A stretch of DNA of 64,000 nucleotides from Marinobacter litoralis (lineage in GTDB: Bacteria; Pseudomonadota; Gammaproteobacteria; Pseudomonadales; Oleiphilaceae): positions 496,211 to 560,210 of the forward strand of contig NZ_QMDL01000003.1 in NCBI RefSeq assembly GCF_003336705.1, read 5' to 3'. Each line of letters opens with the position of its first letter. Within the stretch, counting starts at the first letter, position 1. The notes below the pieces were generated by a model. It saw only the letters and a program-made list of their open reading frames with translations, had not been told where the DNA came from and searched no databases. The position numbers and the translations under genes are program-made. Of the stretch, positions 33,398 to 42,494 are shown one piece after another.

Positions 33398-34585
33398 ATG
33401 ACAGTAGCTATGGATTTTGACCAGCCGATACAACGAGAAAACACCGCCTCGGTGAAATTTGATGTGCGTAAGGCGGTGTTCGGCCGTGACGATGTGATTC
33501 CGGTGTGGGTCGCGGATATGGATTTTCCCGCGCCCGAGGCGGTCACCGCCGCTTTGAAAGCCCGGGCTGAGCATCCGGTGTACGGTTACACGATTTTTCC
33601 GGACAGCCTTTATCAGTCAATCATGGATTGGTTTGCCCAGCGCCACAACTGGCGGGTCGAGAAAGAGTGGATTCTGATGGCGCCGGGCGTAGTGCCCTCG
33701 CTGCATGCCGCCTGCATGGCCTATGCCGCCCCCGGTGAAGGCGTGATCATCCAGCCGCCGGTGTACCCACCGTTCTTTAGCTCTGTTAAACAGAGTGGCC
33801 GGGTGGTAATTGAGAATCCCTTGGTGCAGGACGCGGAAACCGGCCAATACCGCATGGATCTGGCGCATCTGGAGCAATGTGCAGCCCGGCCGGATGCCCG
33901 CGTTCTGATGTTTTGCTCGCCTCATAATCCGGTGGGCCGGGTGTGGACGGAAGACGAATTAAAAGCGGTGCTTGAGATCGCCCGCCGGCATCAGCTGACG
34001 GTGCTGACTGACGAGATCCACTGTGATCTGGTGTATCCGGACAAACCCGCTCATACCATGCTGGCCCGGCTGGCGGATGAGGGGGATGCTCTGGTCACAG
34101 CCATTGCCCCGAGCAAGAGTTTCAACATGCCCGGTTTGGGGTTGTCTGCGCTGGTGATTCCAGACGCTGAACGCCGCCGCGCTATGAAGGCGGTGTTTGA
34201 TTCGTTCCACTTGCCTCAGTGTAACCCGTTCAGCGTGGCAGGCTTTGAAGCGGGCTACCGCCATGGCGGCGCATGGTTGGATCAGCTGATGGTGTACCTG
34301 CAGCGCAATCGGGACTATGTGCTGGAACAGGTTGCCGAGCGCTGGCCAGGTATCCGGGTGTCTGCGCCGGAAGGCACCTATCTGATGTGGCTGGATTGCC
34401 GGGAGCTGGGATTAGACGATGCCGGGCTGAAACGATTCTTTGTGCAGCAGGCGGGTGTGGGCATGAACCCGGGCATTACCTTTGGTGAGCCGGGTAGCGG
34501 CTTTATGCGGCTGAACATCGGTTGCCCCAGAGCGGTATTGGAACAGGTACTCTCCCGAGTCGAGGCCGCCTTGGCGAAGCGTTGA
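33398..34585 (+). CDS. MalY/PatB-family pyridoxal-phosphate C-S lyase
   Basis: The 395-residue aminotransferase-fold enzyme contains DVIPVWVADMDFPAPEAV, CSPHNPVGRVW, LTDEIHCDLVY and the PLP lysine in APSKSFNMPGL, matching cystathionine beta-lyase-like MalY/PatB proteins. They release pyruvate, ammonia and a thiol from cystathionine or cysteine. ATG 33398 is used; ATG 33410 is possible. Confidence 0.93.
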   Translation: MTVAMDFDQPIQRENTASVKFDVRKAVFGRDDVIPVWVADMDFPAPEAVTAALKARAEHPVYGYTIFPDSLYQSIMDWFAQRHNWRVEKEWILMAPGVVPSLHAACMAYAAPGEGVIIQPPVYPPFFSSVKQSGRVVIENPLVQDAETGQYRMDLAHLEQCAARPDARVLMFCSPHNPVGRVWTEDELKAVLEIARRHQLTVLTDEIHCDLVYPDKPAHTMLARLADEGDALVTAIAPSKSFNMPGLGLSALVIPDAERRRAMKAVFDSFHLPQCNPFSVAGFEAGYRHGGAWLDQLMVYLQRNRDYVLEQVAERWPGIRVSAPEGTYLMWLDCRELGLDDAGLKRFFVQQAGVGMNPGITFGEPGSGFMRLNIGCPRAVLEQVLSRVEAALAKR

Positions 34586-34591
34586 TACTCG

Positions 34592-35521
34592 CTAGACCGG
34601 CGGGCGCCGCCCAACCCGGGTTGCCAGCAGTAGCCCGGACAGAATCAAGGCACCGCCGATCAGGTGAGCCGCGCCCAGGGCTTCATCCAGAAACACACTG
34701 GCCAGCACCGAGGCAAACACCGGCACCAGATACATGAAAATGGCCGCTTTGGCAGGGCCAATCTGTTGCACGCCATAATTCCAGAAACCGTAGGCCAGAA
34801 TGCCCGGGAAGATGGCGAAGTACAGCAGAGGCAGCGCCGTGTCACCGGACCAGCTGAAGCCGCCGGAAAAGAACAGTAAATCGGCAAGGTAAAACGGAAA
34901 CAATACACCGCTGCCCAGCAGAATCTGGGTGGTGAGAAAAGTCAGAGGTGGCAGTGGTACGGCCTGTCGCCGGAGCAATACCGAAAACAGTCCCCAGCTC
35001 GCCACGGCCGCCACCATAATCAAATCCCCGGGTTGCGCTTGCAGGTTGAGCAGAACAGACAGGTCGCCCTGCGCCACCACGGTGACAATGCCCAGAATGG
35101 CCAAGCCAATGCCTAACGCTTGAAGCGGGCGCGTTCTGTCGCCCAAAAGCAGCCAGGCGAGCAGCGCGACAAAAATCGGGATGGTGGAATTGATCAGTGC
35201 AATGTTGGTGGCGGTGGTGGTCAGGGCGGCGTAATACAGCAACGAATTGAACGCGGCTACGCTGAAGGTGGCCAAGGCCAGCATCGAACCGAGATGCTGG
35301 CGAATCACTTGCCTGTGGCGCCAAACGCCGGGTAACCCAAACGGTAACAGAATGCACAGGGCGATGACCCAGCGCCAGAACGACATGGAGAGCGGCGGAA
35401 TGCTGTCCACCGTTCCCCGTGCGATCACCGCGTTACCGGCCCAGAACAGGGGCGTCAGTACTAAACCGATATAAGCCAGCCCCGGTGTGCGGGGCACGAT
35501 GCCGGCGTTCTCTGCAGCCAC
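34592..35521 (-). CDS. EamA/DMT-family transporter
   Basis: The 309-residue protein has ten predicted helices in two repeats. LTPLFWAGNAVIARGTVDSIPPLSMSFWRW begins repeat 1 and YFAIFPGILAYGFWNYGVQQIGP lies in repeat 2, typical of RhaT/RarD-type exporters. GTG start at 35521 with AGGA seven bases upstream. It converges with the PatB-like gene with only six bases between stops. Confidence 0.9.
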   Translation of the reverse strand: MAAENAGIVPRTPGLAYIGLVLTPLFWAGNAVIARGTVDSIPPLSMSFWRWVIALCILLPFGLPGVWRHRQVIRQHLGSMLALATFSVAAFNSLLYYAALTTTATNIALINSTIPIFVALLAWLLLGDRTRPLQALGIGLAILGIVTVVAQGDLSVLLNLQAQPGDLIMVAAVASWGLFSVLLRRQAVPLPPLTFLTTQILLGSGVLFPFYLADLLFFSGGFSWSGDTALPLLYFAIFPGILAYGFWNYGVQQIGPAKAAIFMYLVPVFASVLASVFLDEALGAAHLIGGALILSGLLLATRVGRRPPV

Positions 35522-35562
35522 GTAGTCATCCTTCAGGCGTTGTGCATTAAACGCCTAGCATA

Positions 35563-36990
35563 CTACTCTCCTGGAACTTCTGCCTCCGTACCAATGTGGT
35601 AGGCCGCAAAGCCGGCCATCACCACTTGATCCACCGCCATTCCGATCACGCGGCCATTGGCATTCGAGCGAATGGGGTATTGCTCGTTGGTAATAGGATC
35701 CGAGACGTAACCAAGGATTTCCCCTTCAGACACGCGATCCCCCAAGGCGACTTCGCTGAACAGAATGCCGCCGTGCTGGGCACGGATCCACAACGAATCG
35801 TAATACACCGGCTGCGGATCACCCCAGACAAACATGCGGGAGATCATGCCGTGTTTTTCCATCAGGCTGTTGAGGCTGTTCACACCGGCTTTGATCTGGT
35901 GCTCCTGAATGCGTAGCGACTCCCCGGCTTCCAGCGTCACCGCGCGAATGCCTGCATTGACCGCGGCGGTTCGCAACATGCCTTCCGAGCCGGAACTGTG
36001 GACAACGGCCATGCGGTCAAAGCCCTTGGTGAACTCGGCCACCTCCGGGTTGTTCATATCGGCGCGCAGCTGCGGCAAGTTGGTACGCTTGAGCGAACCG
36101 GTGTGGATATCCACCAACATGTCGCAATGGCGAATCACACTGTTGAACAGTGAATGCGCGATGCGGTCCGCCAAGGTGCCATCGGGCCGGCCTGGAAAAT
36201 AGCGGTTCAGGTCCCGGCGATCGGGCAGGTAACGGCTGCCTTGCTGGAAACCCGTGAGGTTGACGATGGGCACACCAACGACTTGGCCACTCAATTTGGC
36301 GGGATCCAGGTCGTACATGGCTCGCCGTACGATTTCGATGCCGTTCAACTCGTCGCCGTGAATGGCACCGGTCAGACACAAAGTGGGCCCGGCGTGAGCA
36401 CCGTTAACCACCAGAACTGGCGTGGTTTGGGATAGCCCGGCTATCTGGATGTTTGGGGTCCAGGCCAGACGGGTCGAGGTGCCAGGCAAGACTTCGTTGC
36501 CGAGCAAGGTGAAGGCTTCCGAAGGAATCGGTTCGGCTTCAGTCGGCTCTGGCTCGTTTTCTTCGGCTGCAATGGGAGCTTCGGGCTCGCCCGTGTCAGT
36601 TGTCGCGGCATCGGTAGGCTCAGATTCCGGAACGGGTGCTGGTTCCGGCTCCGGCATGGGCGCGACTTCTTTCAGATCCACATTGGGAGCAATCTTCCTT
36701 GGCTGCTTGGCTTTGGTTGCAGCGGGTTCCGTTTTAGTCGCCTTTGTTGCTTTGGGCTCTGCGGATGCTTTGGCCTTTGGCGATGTGTTTTTACTGTCGT
36801 GCCGGGGCTCGGATTGAACGACGTCTTCAACGCTTTCATCCTCAGCCAACTGAGCAACCAGATTAACCGGTGGTTCAGAAACCGTCTTTGAATTTTGGGT
36901 ATCGGCCACTGCACCCACGGATGTCATGGACAGAACCAGACAGGCGAACCATTTGGGGGTGGTGCGGTTGTAATAACGTTGAAACAGCAT
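35563..36990 (-). CDS. Secreted succinylglutamate desuccinylase/aspartoacylase (M14-like) protein
   Basis: The 475-residue protein has a signal peptide (FACLVLSMTSVGAVA) followed by a disordered linker at residues 40-150 rich in Pro, Glu, Ala, Lys and Thr. The AstE/AspA-type domain follows with zinc ligands HGDE (GAIHGDELNGIEI), the DRRDLNRYFPG motif and a later His (MLVDIHTG). Unlike AstE of arginine catabolism it is exported. The C-terminal part (GEILGYVSDPI, YPIRSNANGRVIG) resembles a lipoyl-like hairpin domain. The substrate is unknown. Confidence 0.88.
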   Translation of the reverse strand: MLFQRYYNRTTPKWFACLVLSMTSVGAVADTQNSKTVSEPPVNLVAQLAEDESVEDVVQSEPRHDSKNTSPKAKASAEPKATKATKTEPAATKAKQPRKIAPNVDLKEVAPMPEPEPAPVPESEPTDAATTDTGEPEAPIAAEENEPEPTEAEPIPSEAFTLLGNEVLPGTSTRLAWTPNIQIAGLSQTTPVLVVNGAHAGPTLCLTGAIHGDELNGIEIVRRAMYDLDPAKLSGQVVGVPIVNLTGFQQGSRYLPDRRDLNRYFPGRPDGTLADRIAHSLFNSVIRHCDMLVDIHTGSLKRTNLPQLRADMNNPEVAEFTKGFDRMAVVHSSGSEGMLRTAAVNAGIRAVTLEAGESLRIQEHQIKAGVNSLNSLMEKHGMISRMFVWGDPQPVYYDSLWIRAQHGGILFSEVALGDRVSEGEILGYVSDPITNEQYPIRSNANGRVIGMAVDQVVMAGFAAYHIGTEAEVPGE

Positions 36991-37174
36991 AAATCCTCGA
37001 GTGCTTTGACCAAACGGCCCTAGGATAGGGCTCGCAGCGACTAATGAATACGGCTGTGAAGAAGCTGTAATGCCACTTTCATGATTCCAGGCCGAATTCC
37101 GGCTGCTTATTGTGTATAACTGAACTATCTTGCAATCTTAAGTCCTGTTATACCGAGACTAAGGAGAGAACTGT

Positions 37175-37333
37175 ATGGACCTTTTGCGTATTTTGATTGC
37201 GATTCTGTTACCGCCGTTGGGCGTGTTTTTACAGGTGGGTATCGGAAAGCACTTCTGGATCAACATTCTGTTGACCATTCTTGGCTACATTCCGGGCATT
37301 GTTCACGCGGTGTGGGTGATTGCTAAAAAATAG
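37175..37333 (+). CDS. YqaE/Pmp3-family small membrane protein
   Basis: The 52-residue proteolipid has two membrane helices (LLRILIAILLPPLGVFLQV and WINILLTILGYIPGIVHAVW), the exact pattern of the YqaE/Pmp3 stress-response family. AAGGAG lies upstream of ATG 37175. The gene ends nine bases before the convergent Nudix-MBL gene. It is usually induced by salt, cold or envelope stress. Confidence 0.9.
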   Translation: MDLLRILIAILLPPLGVFLQVGIGKHFWINILLTILGYIPGIVHAVWVIAKK

Positions 37334-37341
37334 CCCGACGG

Positions 37342-38982
37342 TTACGCCGGGCGCTTGGTATGCCAGAGATCTCCTGTCTGGTAGGCCCTGTGCTCGGCCT
37401 CCAGTTTCAGAAGGTGTGCCAGCGCGGAGCGGGCCGCCAGCCCGTGTATTGCGGCCGGCACATCGTCGTAAGCCTTCGCGGTTAAATCCTTCAGAGTGAC
37501 CGGAGCCAACGCTTCCAGCGCACGGAACACCTTGTGCTCACGCGATAAGCGATGGGTAATCAGATAATCCACCACAGCCTCTGGCTGCCCCATCAGAAAG
37601 CCATGGGCCGGGGCAATGAACTGAATCTTCTCTTCCAGCAATTCGTACAACGATTCCACATAGGCCTTCATATCGCCGTCTGGCGGATTGATGACCACCG
37701 TCGAGCCTTGCATGATGTGGTCACCGGAAAACAGCAGGTCTTGGTCTGTCAGCAAATAACATAGGTGATTCGAGGCGTGGCCGGGGGTGTGCAAAACCTT
37801 CAGCACACCGGCTTCTGTGGCGATCAATTCCTCGTGTTCGGGGATGTCATCCGGTGTGAATGCGCGGTCTTGGCTGGCACCTTCCGGTGCTGGCCAGCCG
37901 AAAACCCGGCAGTTAGTGCGTTCTTTTAACAATCGGGTGCCGGGTGAGTGGTCGAGATGGGTGTGGGTGACCACGACCTGATCCACCGCACCGCCGGTCA
38001 CTTCCAGAATACGTTCAATATGGCCTTCATCGGCCGGCCCGGGATCAAGTACAGTAAAACGATCGAAACCCAGAATGTAGGTGTTGGTGCCGGGGCCTGT
38101 CATCATCCCCGGATTCGGCGCGGTCAATCGAACCACCCCGGCCGCCACCTCTACCGGCTCACCCGGTGTAATCTGCGCCTGTACCGAACCGGCCCCTTCC
38201 GGGTCGAGTTTTACGGCTTCGTCGTAAGCCGGTGCATTCGGCTCAAGAAGAACCGGTTTGCCTTTGCGAATCGCCGGCCATGGGTCCGTCGGGAAGGGAT
38301 CGGGCGGATTGGCGTGTGCGTACCGCATCAATTCGGACGTGGTGTTGAAGTCACACAGTACCCGTAAGGTGCGGATGGTGGGCAGCCCCAGCAAGCGCTG
38401 CCCCGCTTTGTGTTCCGCCAATGCCTGTGCCGGGGAAATCCAGACGTGATCGATGGTTTCTTCGCCATCATGGCTGGCGGCTTGCCCTTCGGGTGCCGCG
38501 GCAACAAAAAAGCGGGTATCAAACCGGCGAGGTGGCCCCGGCGGCGTGACCCAGTGGCTCAGATAAGCCAAGTGGTCGAGCGGCAAGGTTAACTCATGCT
38601 TCTTGCACAAATCCGCCAGGCAGATGGTTTCCCTGAACAGGGCATCGCGATCTGCGTGAACAGGATGGTCTGCACCGATCAGTTTGCCGGTTTTGTCCAA
38701 GGCCAGCAGAACCCCGGATTCTTCAAAACATTCCCGAACCGCGGCCAGCATGTAATCGACACCGCCGCCTCCGACCAAGCTCATGGTCTGGCTGATGTCG
38801 GAATCTTCCACGCCGATGGCATGATCCCGACACTCGGGCTCTTGCTCGTTCACGGCTCCGCCGGGGAAGACATAGTAACCGGGCAGGAAAATGGCTTCCC
38901 AGGTGCGTTGCAGCAGAAGGACTTCAATACCGTTTTCGCTATCACGAGTCAGAGCCAAAGTGGCCGCAGGACGAATGCTCAT
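37342..38982 (-). CDS. Nudix hydrolase - metallo-beta-lactamase fusion protein
   Basis: The 546-residue protein has two domains. Residues 1-200 are Nudix: YVFPGGAVNEQEPE and AAVRECFEESGVLLAL, with an insertion inside the box as in NUDT7/NUDT19-like CoA-diphosphate hydrolases. Residues 270-490 are an MBL-fold hydrolase with HTHLDHSPG and later HTPGHASNH and FSGDHIM metal motifs, similar to LACTB2-like enzymes. A winged-helix tail ends it. One copy of the dispersed hairpin element lies just upstream, about 45 bases from the start. Confidence 0.9.
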   Translation of the reverse strand: MSIRPAATLALTRDSENGIEVLLLQRTWEAIFLPGYYVFPGGAVNEQEPECRDHAIGVEDSDISQTMSLVGGGGVDYMLAAVRECFEESGVLLALDKTGKLIGADHPVHADRDALFRETICLADLCKKHELTLPLDHLAYLSHWVTPPGPPRRFDTRFFVAAAPEGQAASHDGEETIDHVWISPAQALAEHKAGQRLLGLPTIRTLRVLCDFNTTSELMRYAHANPPDPFPTDPWPAIRKGKPVLLEPNAPAYDEAVKLDPEGAGSVQAQITPGEPVEVAAGVVRLTAPNPGMMTGPGTNTYILGFDRFTVLDPGPADEGHIERILEVTGGAVDQVVVTHTHLDHSPGTRLLKERTNCRVFGWPAPEGASQDRAFTPDDIPEHEELIATEAGVLKVLHTPGHASNHLCYLLTDQDLLFSGDHIMQGSTVVINPPDGDMKAYVESLYELLEEKIQFIAPAHGFLMGQPEAVVDYLITHRLSREHKVFRALEALAPVTLKDLTAKAYDDVPAAIHGLAARSALAHLLKLEAEHRAYQTGDLWHTKRPA

Positions 38983-39027
38983 AGATCACTCTTGTTTTGT
39001 TATTCCAGATGCGCCTCGAATAGTCGA

Positions 39028-39140
39028 GCGATGATTGGGGTGGGCTTTCCAAAAATGTGCGTAGCCATGGATGGCGAAGCAGAAGCGTCACATGGACGTG
39101 CCGAAGGAGCGGTTTTTGGAAAGCCCACCCCAATCATTGC
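39028..39140 (+). repeat. Dispersed hairpin element, copy A
   Basis: A shared core of about 67 bp (starting AAAAATGTGCGTAGCC, ending GGAGCGGTTTTT) is flanked by 23-base arms. The arms (GATTGGGGTGGGCTTTCC and its complement) pair perfectly apart from one distal base. It lies between the divergent Nudix-MBL and thioesterase genes. Confidence 0.9.
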
Positions 39141-39264
39141 CCACTCCCAAGTCAAAAGCGCAAGGGCAAGACCCAAGATACCCGATACCGACATAAGATG
39201 AGAAGTCACAACCGCAAGGGTATGATGCACCCACGTTAAAATGATCGTAAAACAGGACACCACC

Positions 39265-39690
39265 GTGGCAAGAATCAAACTGGAATTCCCGGACGACGCT
39301 TTCAGCTTCGAAACCCTGTTGCCCGTTAGAATCAGCGATATTAACGGCGCCAACCATCTGGGCAACGATGCACTGATTTCGATGCTGTCAGAAGCTCGAG
39401 CGCAGTTCCTCGTGGCAAACGGCATCAAAGAAGCCGATCCGAGTGGTAATGGCATTATCGTCACCGACCTTGCCACCATGTACCAAGGTGAATCGTTTTA
39501 TCCGGATATGCTGCGGTTTGAAGTGGGGCTGATGGACTTTAACAAATACGGAGGAGACTTCGTGTTTCGGGTAACCAAAGCGGAAAGTGGGCAGCCCGTG
39601 GCATTGGCGAAATATGGTTTTGTCTTCTTTAACTACAACACCCGTGAGGTGACCCCGGTGCCCGAGAGCTTCCGCGCGCGGTTTGCTTAA
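39265..39690 (+). CDS. Hotdog-fold thioesterase
   Basis: The 141-residue protein has an acyl-CoA thioesterase/4-hydroxybenzoyl-CoA thioesterase-like fold: VRISDINGANHLGNDALISMLSEAR (the helix of the hotdog with its D/N-H pattern), MYQGESFYPDMLRFEVGL and a strand-rich C-terminus. It likely hydrolyses a CoA thioester; the substrate is unknown. GTG 39265 has AGGA seven bases upstream; ATG 39241 would add eight residues. It is divergent from the Nudix-MBL gene. Confidence 0.85.
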   Translation: MARIKLEFPDDAFSFETLLPVRISDINGANHLGNDALISMLSEARAQFLVANGIKEADPSGNGIIVTDLATMYQGESFYPDMLRFEVGLMDFNKYGGDFVFRVTKAESGQPVALAKYGFVFFNYNTREVTPVPESFRARFA

Positions 39691-39707
39691 AGGGCTAACG
39701 CAAAAGA

Positions 39708-39738
39708 AAACCGATGGTGCGAGGTGCACCATCGGTTT
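39708..39738 (-). terminator. Terminator of csbD-like gene
   Basis: AAACCGATGGTGC and GTGCACCATCGGTTT form a long stem. The A-rich run at 39701-39710 becomes a T-run on the minus strand, right after the csbD stop. It may also help the thioesterase gene. Confidence 0.75.
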
Positions 39739-39763
39739 GGGGAAGCCGCTTTCGGCGTGACGA

Positions 39764-39955
39764 TTATTTAGAAAACTTGTTCCACTCTTTCTCGGCTTCG
39801 TCTTTCTTCATGCCGTACTTTTCTTGCAGCTTACCGATAAAGTTGTCTTTTTTGCCGCCGATCTGTTCGATGTCATCGTCGGTCAGCTTGCCCCATTGTT
39901 CGCGCAATTTACCTTTGAGCTGTTTCCAGTTGCCTTCCAGAATGTCGTTATTCAT
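39764..39955 (-). CDS. CsbD-family stress protein
   Basis: The 63-residue protein is mostly charged helices: NWKQLKGKLREQWGKLTDDDIEQIGGKKDNFIGKLQEKYG, the standard CsbD pattern. The family is induced by general stress and starvation; the role is unclear. AAGGA-like bases lie upstream of the ATG on the minus strand. Confidence 0.95.
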   Translation of the reverse strand: MNNDILEGNWKQLKGKLREQWGKLTDDDIEQIGGKKDNFIGKLQEKYGMKKDEAEKEWNKFSK

Positions 39956-40258
39956 AACCTTATCCTCGTCTTGAAAATAATTGCATGAATTCGGAGCTAA
40001 AGGAGTAGGTGTTCCATCAACCTTTACCTCGAGGTAAAACTTTGCTGCTTCGTTGCTGAGCCATATAGCTCGGTATTCAGGCTGGCACAGGCGCTTTTTG
40101 TTGACAACCGGCGAACGGAGCGTGGTGCCAAATTAGCGAGGCTGTGTTTGTTTATCTTCATGAAAAATAAGCGGTATTTTTCACTGTTACGACTTTGTGA
40201 GCTGTCGGTAACCTGACGGCCACAAGGGCTGTGGCCGCCGCTAATATCGTGCGGGAGC
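39956..40258. other. Intergenic region upstream of csbD
   Basis: About 300 bases separate the csbD start from the end of the MATE gene. A minus-strand ORF at 40024-40341 overlaps the MATE gene and looks random. The region includes AT-rich GTGTTTGTTTATCTTCATGAAAAATAAGC and a GC-rich GGCCACAAGGGCTGTGGCC hairpin at about 40219-40237. Nothing else is recognised. Confidence 0.4.
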
Positions 40259-41587
40259 TTAGTCGCGAGCGCGTTGGTCCAGGGTTTTCTGGCCCTGTCG
40301 GTACAGGCTGTATGCCATGATTCCAGCGAGCAGATTGCCAATCAGCGCGCCGGTCATCAGGCCGGGTAGCCCGCCAATTTGGGCGCCAATCCACAGCATG
40401 GGCAGGTAGCAGCCAAACAGGCGTAACACCGAGATCAGCAGCGCTCGCATGGACATACCGAGTGCGTTGTTGATGGAAACCATCAGTATGCACACGCCCA
40501 AACCGCTGTAGCTCAATGGCACGCGTAGCAGGTAGCTAACCAGTACGTCTTGTACGTTGGCGTCTGAGCTGAACAGGGTCGATACCACGCCGGAAGCGCC
40601 AAGCCAGACCAGCCCGATGAACAGCTGCCAGCCGATGATAAACCGCACCGCAATGCGCACCAGTTTGCGAATCTGTTCAATTTCCCCCGCACCCAGCAAG
40701 CGCCCGACCATGGGTGGCATAGACATGGTGAGTGCCAGTACGACCACGATGGAGAAAAACTCTAGCCGGGTGCCCAGGCCCCAGGCGGCCACCGCCGCTG
40801 AACCGAATCCGGCGACCAGGGCGGTGGCTAGTATGGCGGCTAAGGGCGGCATTAACTGGCTGACCATGGCGGGAGCCATGATGCTGCCTAATTGTTTTGC
40901 AGCTTTGAGTAATTGCAGTTGGAGCAGGTCGAAGCGGAGCCACTGACGCTTCAGCAGCATCGGGTACATGACCAGGCCGCCGATGCTGAAGGCGGTGATG
41001 GTGGCCCAGGCAGCACCGGGCAGGCCCCAGCCGAATACGAAGATGTAGAGGGCATCCAGTGCGATGTTTAGGAGGCTCGTTGCGATCATCATGTAGCCGG
41101 GCAATCGGGTGTCGCCGTTGGCGCGGCTGATGGAGTAGCTGAAGTAGACCATGGCGCCAACCCAGGCGGAGGTGAGCCACGGTGCCCAGTATTCGCGGAT
41201 GACGGGGCGCAATGTTTCTTCGGCGCCGAGTAGATCGAGTATGAGGGTTTGTAGTAGCCACACTGAGATGCATAAGGTCAGCGCCAGGCCGGCGCCGATG
41301 GCGATGACGAGGCCGCCGAGGCGTTGCGCTCGTTGTTCGTCGCCTTGGCCCAGGGTGCGGGAGATGATGGCGGTGGTGGCGATGCCGAGGCCGACGTACA
41401 TGCCGCTGACGAGTTGTTGCATGGGTACGGTGAAGCCCAGTGCGGCGAGTGGGTCGCGCCCGAGTTGGCCGACGAAGGCGCTGTCGGTGAGTTGGAATGT
41501 CATCAGTGAGAGGACACCGAACAGCATGGGCCAGGTCATGTGGTAGAGCTGGCGGCCTAGGGAGGCGTTTTGCAGGGCTTGTTGCAC
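40259..41587 (-). CDS. MATE-family efflux transporter
   Basis: The 442-residue protein has twelve predicted membrane helices and opens with LYHMTWPMLFGVLSLMTFQLTDSAFVGQLG, which with GYMMIATSLLNIALDALYIFVFGWGLPGAAWAT is typical of MATE (NorM/DinF) transporters that expel cationic drugs using sodium or protons. One hairpin-element copy lies about 100 bases upstream. Confidence 0.93.
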   Translation of the reverse strand: MQQALQNASLGRQLYHMTWPMLFGVLSLMTFQLTDSAFVGQLGRDPLAALGFTVPMQQLVSGMYVGLGIATTAIISRTLGQGDEQRAQRLGGLVIAIGAGLALTLCISVWLLQTLILDLLGAEETLRPVIREYWAPWLTSAWVGAMVYFSYSISRANGDTRLPGYMMIATSLLNIALDALYIFVFGWGLPGAAWATITAFSIGGLVMYPMLLKRQWLRFDLLQLQLLKAAKQLGSIMAPAMVSQLMPPLAAILATALVAGFGSAAVAAWGLGTRLEFFSIVVVLALTMSMPPMVGRLLGAGEIEQIRKLVRIAVRFIIGWQLFIGLVWLGASGVVSTLFSSDANVQDVLVSYLLRVPLSYSGLGVCILMVSINNALGMSMRALLISVLRLFGCYLPMLWIGAQIGGLPGLMTGALIGNLLAGIMAYSLYRQGQKTLDQRARD

Positions 41588-41683
41588 GTTGGTTTTGGGG
41601 CCTTCGGTTGGGTGTTTGGCGCAGATTCTAACAGGTCATGGGATTGGTGCATCTGCTGATCTGGTATCAGGCATTTGGAGTAA

Positions 41684-41798
41684 GCCACAGGGCGAAGACA
41701 CCCCTCCAAAAACCGCTCCTTCGGCACGTCCTTGTGACGCTTCTGCTCCGCCATCCATGGCTGCGCACATTTTTGGAGGGGTGTCTTCGCCCTATGGC
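41684..41798 (-). repeat. Dispersed hairpin element, copy B
   Basis: The core reads on the minus strand and is about 95% identical to copies A and C, but the arms (GGGCGAAGACACCCCTCC with its complement) are unrelated to them. It lies between tpx and the MATE gene. A second stem-loop (CCTCGGCA and TGCCGAGG, 41798-41830) abuts it. Confidence 0.9.
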
Positions 41799-41849
41799 CT
41801 CGGCATGGGAGCGGTACTCCGGTGCCGAGGTTAGGGTGTTCTCTAGTTG

Positions 41850-42350
41850 TTAGAGAACTTTCAGTGCTGCTTCGTAGTCTGGCTCGTTTTTGATTTCACT
41901 CACCAGTTCGCTGTGGATAACTTTGTCATTTTCATCCAGAACCACAACCGCACGAGCACACAGGCCGGCTAGGGGGCCGTTTTGGATGCCTACGCCGTAG
42001 TCTTGCTGGAAGCTGTAGTTACGGAAGGTTGAGAGTGTTTCAACGTTGTTCAGGCCTTCTGCGCCGCAGAAGCGGGATGCTGCGAAGGGCAGGTCGGCAG
42101 AGACGACGAGGACGACGGTGTTGTCCAGGTTGCCAGCTTTTTCGTTGAATTTGCGGGTGCTGGTGGCGCAGACGCCGGTGTCGATGCTGGGGATGATGTT
42201 CAGGATTTTTCGTTTGCCGGCCCAGTTGTCGAGTTTGACTTCTTCCAGTCCGCTGGTGGTCAGGGTGAAGGGGGCGGCGTTGTCGCCGGCACTTGGGAAG
42301 GTGCCGCTGAGTTCGATTGGGTTTCCGTCCAAAGTTACGTTGGTTGGCAT
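41850..42350 (-). CDS. tpx: Thiol peroxidase (Tpx)
   Basis: The 166-residue atypical 2-Cys peroxiredoxin has peroxidatic Cys61 ([14 protein letters not shown]) and resolving Cys95 ([11 protein letters not shown]). It reduces lipid hydroperoxides using thioredoxin. The length and both motifs match E. coli Tpx. The gap before the start holds an AAGGAGCAACAT-like ribosome site. Confidence 0.97.
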   Translation of the reverse strand: MPTNVTLDGNPIELSGTFPSAGDNAAPFTLTTSGLEEVKLDNWAGKRKILNIIPSIDTGVCATSTRKFNEKAGNLDNTVVLVVSADLPFAASRFCGAEGLNNVETLSTFRNYSFQQDYGVGIQNGPLAGLCARAVVVLDENDKVIHSELVSEIKNEPDYEAALKVL

Positions 42351-42494
42351 ATGTTGCTCCTTTTTTGGTTTTGAGTTCGTGTACTTACCCTGTTTAGCTT
42401 AAATCGGATGAGTTTTCATCTTTGTTATTCGTTGGAGGGGATATCAATAGTCTGAGGGCCTACCCTGACCAAGCACTATGCACGGAATTAGAGA

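Noticed and set aside
38596-39201. Plus-strand ORF of 201 codons over the Nudix-MBL gene and hairpin copy A
   Set aside because: It is antisense to a clear gene and runs into the repeat core.
40024-40341. Minus-strand ORF of 105 codons between csbD and the MATE gene
   Set aside because: It overlaps the MATE gene and its composition (Ser/Arg-rich, no domain) looks random.
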